The notes beneath the pieces were generated by a model. That model was given only the letters and a program-made list of their open reading frames with translations. It was not told the origin of the DNA and searched no databases. Shown here piece after piece: positions 62,626 through 64,000 of a stretch of 64,000 nt of DNA. Origin of the DNA: Glaciecola sp041380235 (GTDB lineage Bacteria > Pseudomonadota > Gammaproteobacteria > Enterobacterales > Alteromonadaceae). A program made the translations under genes and the position numbers. Within the stretch, counting starts at the first letter, position 1. Every line of letters begins with the position of its first letter. The stretch is taken from contig NZ_JBGIYY010000001.1 in assembly GCF_041380235.1 (NCBI RefSeq), positions 124,001 through 188,000 of the forward strand, written 5' to 3'.

Positions 62626-62713
62626 GCTGACTGACAAGTTTGATGCCAGGAGGTAGTGAGAGGTATGAGGTCTGGAACATCATACTTGTCTGTCAGCAAA
62701 GAGCTTACGCTCT
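62626..62713 (+). other. Structured RNA element B upstream of flagellin 2
   Basis: A long stem, GCTGAC-T-GACAAGT (62626-62639) with ACTTGTC-T-GTCAGC (62684-62697), has 13 pairs and one T-T mismatch. Its loop holds GCCAGGAGGTAGT (62645-62657), identical to element A. A hairpin AGAGC-TTAC-GCTCT (62700-62713) follows at once, as in A. The stems share little sequence with A although the layout is the same, which points to selection on structure. Confidence 0.6.
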
Positions 62714-62881
62714 GTACAGCATATATGCTTCATCAAATGTAGTGAACAATTGATGAAAAAGAATCAGTCCATGATTCGCATATAATACGAAGCACATTGT
62801 GTGCCAAAACTAAAAATCTAGTCGCTACAATAATAAAATCAGGTGACAGATGAATACTTCAAAAATCGTTAGGAGATTATT

Positions 62882-63718
62882 ATGTCTTTATTTGTTAATA
62901 CTAATGTTTCATCGCTAAATGCGCGTCGTTATTTAAATGACACATCCACTAATTTAAGTACGGCTTTTGAACGCCTGTCATCTGGTATGCGCATAAACAG
63001 CGCCAAAGACGATGCAGCTGGCCTACAGATTTCTGACCGAATGACGTCTCAAATCCAGGGTTTAGACCAAGCCGTACGAAATGCCAATGATGGGATTTCA
63101 CTATCGCAAACTATTGAAGGTGCGATGACTGAAATCACCAACGCCCTGCAGCGTATAAGAACGCTGGCAATACAGTCACAAAATGGCATTAACTCGTCTG
63201 CCGACCGAGCGGCACTGCAAAAAGAAGTGTCTGCCTTAAAAGTCGAAATGAGCCGAATTTCTCAAACTACACAGTTTGGGGGGGTAGATGTGCTTACTGG
63301 GGGATTTTCTTCGAAGTTCCTTGTAGGTGCAAATGCTGGGCAAACTATTAGCATAAATGTATCCCGCATCAATGGTTTCGGTACTTCCGGCCTGTTTGGT
63401 GCACTTGCCGGCGGCCTTTCAGTGAACACAGCAGGACAGGCTTCTGCCGCGCTAACCCTTATTGACACGGCGATTGAAGTGGTCAATGGGAAACGTGCCG
63501 ATTTAGGTGCTATTCAAAACAGATTTCAGTCGACGATTCGAAATCTTACAAACATATCAGAAAACGTATCGGCGGCAAGAAGCCGGATTAAAGATACAGA
63601 TTTTGCCGCTGAAACGGCAAATTTAACCCGCCTACAAATTATTCAGCAGGCGAGCACCACTATTTTAACGCAGGCTAATCAGCGTCCGCAGGCAGCATTA
63701 TCTTTATTACAGGGCTAA
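62882..63718 (+). CDS. Flagellin 2
   Basis: 278 residues. Complete flagellin ends: MSLFVNTNVSSLNARRYLNDTSTNLSTAFERLSSGMRINSAKDDAAGLQISDRM and FQSTIRNLTNISENVSAARSRIKDTDFAAETANLTRLQIIQQASTTILTQANQRPQAALSLLQG, with a short variable centre around residues 165-205. TAGGAG lies 6-7 bases before the ATG. Two non-identical flagellins in tandem suggest a filament of mixed composition. It is followed by another structured region and a terminator. Confidence 0.95.
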   Translation: MSLFVNTNVSSLNARRYLNDTSTNLSTAFERLSSGMRINSAKDDAAGLQISDRMTSQIQGLDQAVRNANDGISLSQTIEGAMTEITNALQRIRTLAIQSQNGINSSADRAALQKEVSALKVEMSRISQTTQFGGVDVLTGGFSSKFLVGANAGQTISINVSRINGFGTSGLFGALAGGLSVNTAGQASAALTLIDTAIEVVNGKRADLGAIQNRFQSTIRNLTNISENVSAARSRIKDTDFAAETANLTRLQIIQQASTTILTQANQRPQAALSLLQG

Positions 63719-63845
63719 TAGCTAAGCTTGCAAAACAGTTTTATTCCGCAGTTTTAAAAGTATATAAGAAAGAGTTTTTGAAGGCTTGAGAGGCCCTCTC
63801 CATTGCCATGGAAGGCAGCTTTTAAGTGGAATATAAGAAGTAAAA

Positions 63846-63921
63846 GTCGACTAACAAGACTGAGAGTGTAGACATTTGGTTGAGAGGCCAGTACTTACGT
63901 TCTACAACCCTGCCAGTCGAC
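63846..63921 (+). other. Nested inverted repeats after flagellin 2 (element C)
   Basis: An outer stem GTCGACT (63846-63852) / AGTCGAC (63915-63921) encloses an inner stem TGTAGA (63867-63872) / TCTACA (63901-63906). The 14-mer GACTGAGAGTGTAG (63858-63871) also occurs just before flagellin 1 (61169-61182), and GAGAGGCCAGTAC resembles GAGAGAGCCAGTAC at 61074-61087. Confidence 0.5.
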
Positions 63922-63954
63922 GGAAAAGTTTGCTCCAACTCCTAACGTGAGCAA

Positions 63955-63989
63955 TTTGGTCGAGCCACCCCATGGCTCGGCCTTTTTTT
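63955..63989 (+). terminator. Terminator of flagellin gene 2
   Basis: CGAGCC (63961-63966) pairs with GGCTCG (63974-63979), followed by GCC and seven T. A smaller hairpin TTGCTC...GAGCAA lies just before it. Confidence 0.82.
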
Positions 63990-64000
63990 GTATTAAGGCT

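Noticed and set aside
62466..62699. A 77-codon minus-strand frame between the flagellins.
   Set aside because: It runs through structured element B, has no ribosome site and no protein-like pattern.
1..64000. CRISPR arrays, riboswitches or prophage structural genes.
   Set aside because: No regularly spaced repeats, no recognisable riboswitch core and no phage capsid or tail genes were seen on either strand.

Overview
The window is a stretch of chromosome from a marine gammaproteobacterium, most likely in the Alteromonadales (Alteromonadaceae-like). This rests on protein resemblance (AccA, PurL, TilS and TadA close to the enterobacterial versions), on the FlgT/FlgP flagellar basal-disk proteins typical of Vibrio/Alteromonas relatives, and on a large TonB-dependent receptor beside polysaccharide-degrading enzymes. 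The species is not claimed.

Region 1 (1-21.6 kb) is core chromosome: the end of dnaE, accA, tilS, a diguanylate cyclase, a CPA2 cation/proton antiporter with a PspB-like small protein, tadA with a tiny convergent basic ORF, divergent mltF and purL, a TMEM175-type channel, a large secreted protein of unknown function, a 33-residue lipoprotein, an Smr protein, an M24 peptidase and a penicillin-acylase-family lipoprotein.

Region 2 (21,713-43,154) is an integrated island of about 21.4 kb that cuts a tRNA-Arg(CCU) gene in two at the anticodon loop. The 3' half lies at the left end, the 5' half at the right end, and both ends carry the same 11-bp core. Joined in silico the halves give a perfect 77-nt tRNA. 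The island brings its own, different and intact tRNA-Arg(CCU) 89 bp inside the right core. The cargo is a carbohydrate-use cluster: GH5-like enzyme, BNR_4 (PL24/PL25 ulvan-lyase-like) protein, GH106-type rhamnosidase, KdgF-like cupin, TonB receptor and a KdgK-like kinase fragment. It also holds a secreted beta-propeller, a YHS protein, an AraC regulator, a TlpA-like protein, a chemoreceptor with an NrtS-like membrane part, and an IS3 remnant. Many genes are broken (frameshifted GH106, truncated kinase, second GH106 remnant, shredded GT4), and no integrase is visible.

Region 3 (43.2-64 kb) is a TetR regulator followed by a flagellar locus: flgT and flgP, flgM-flgN and flgA, cheV-cheR, flgBCDE, flgFGHIJKL and two flagellin genes. 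Readable promoters fit the usual polar-flagellar hierarchy: sigma-54 sites before flgP, flgB and flgF, and sigma-28 sites before flgM and the first flagellin. The noncoding DNA around the flagellin genes is unusually structured. A hairpin element with the same 13-nt internal motif but different stem sequences occurs twice, and another motif set is shared between the upstream side of flagellin 1 and the downstream side of flagellin 2. These look like uncharacterised RNA elements.
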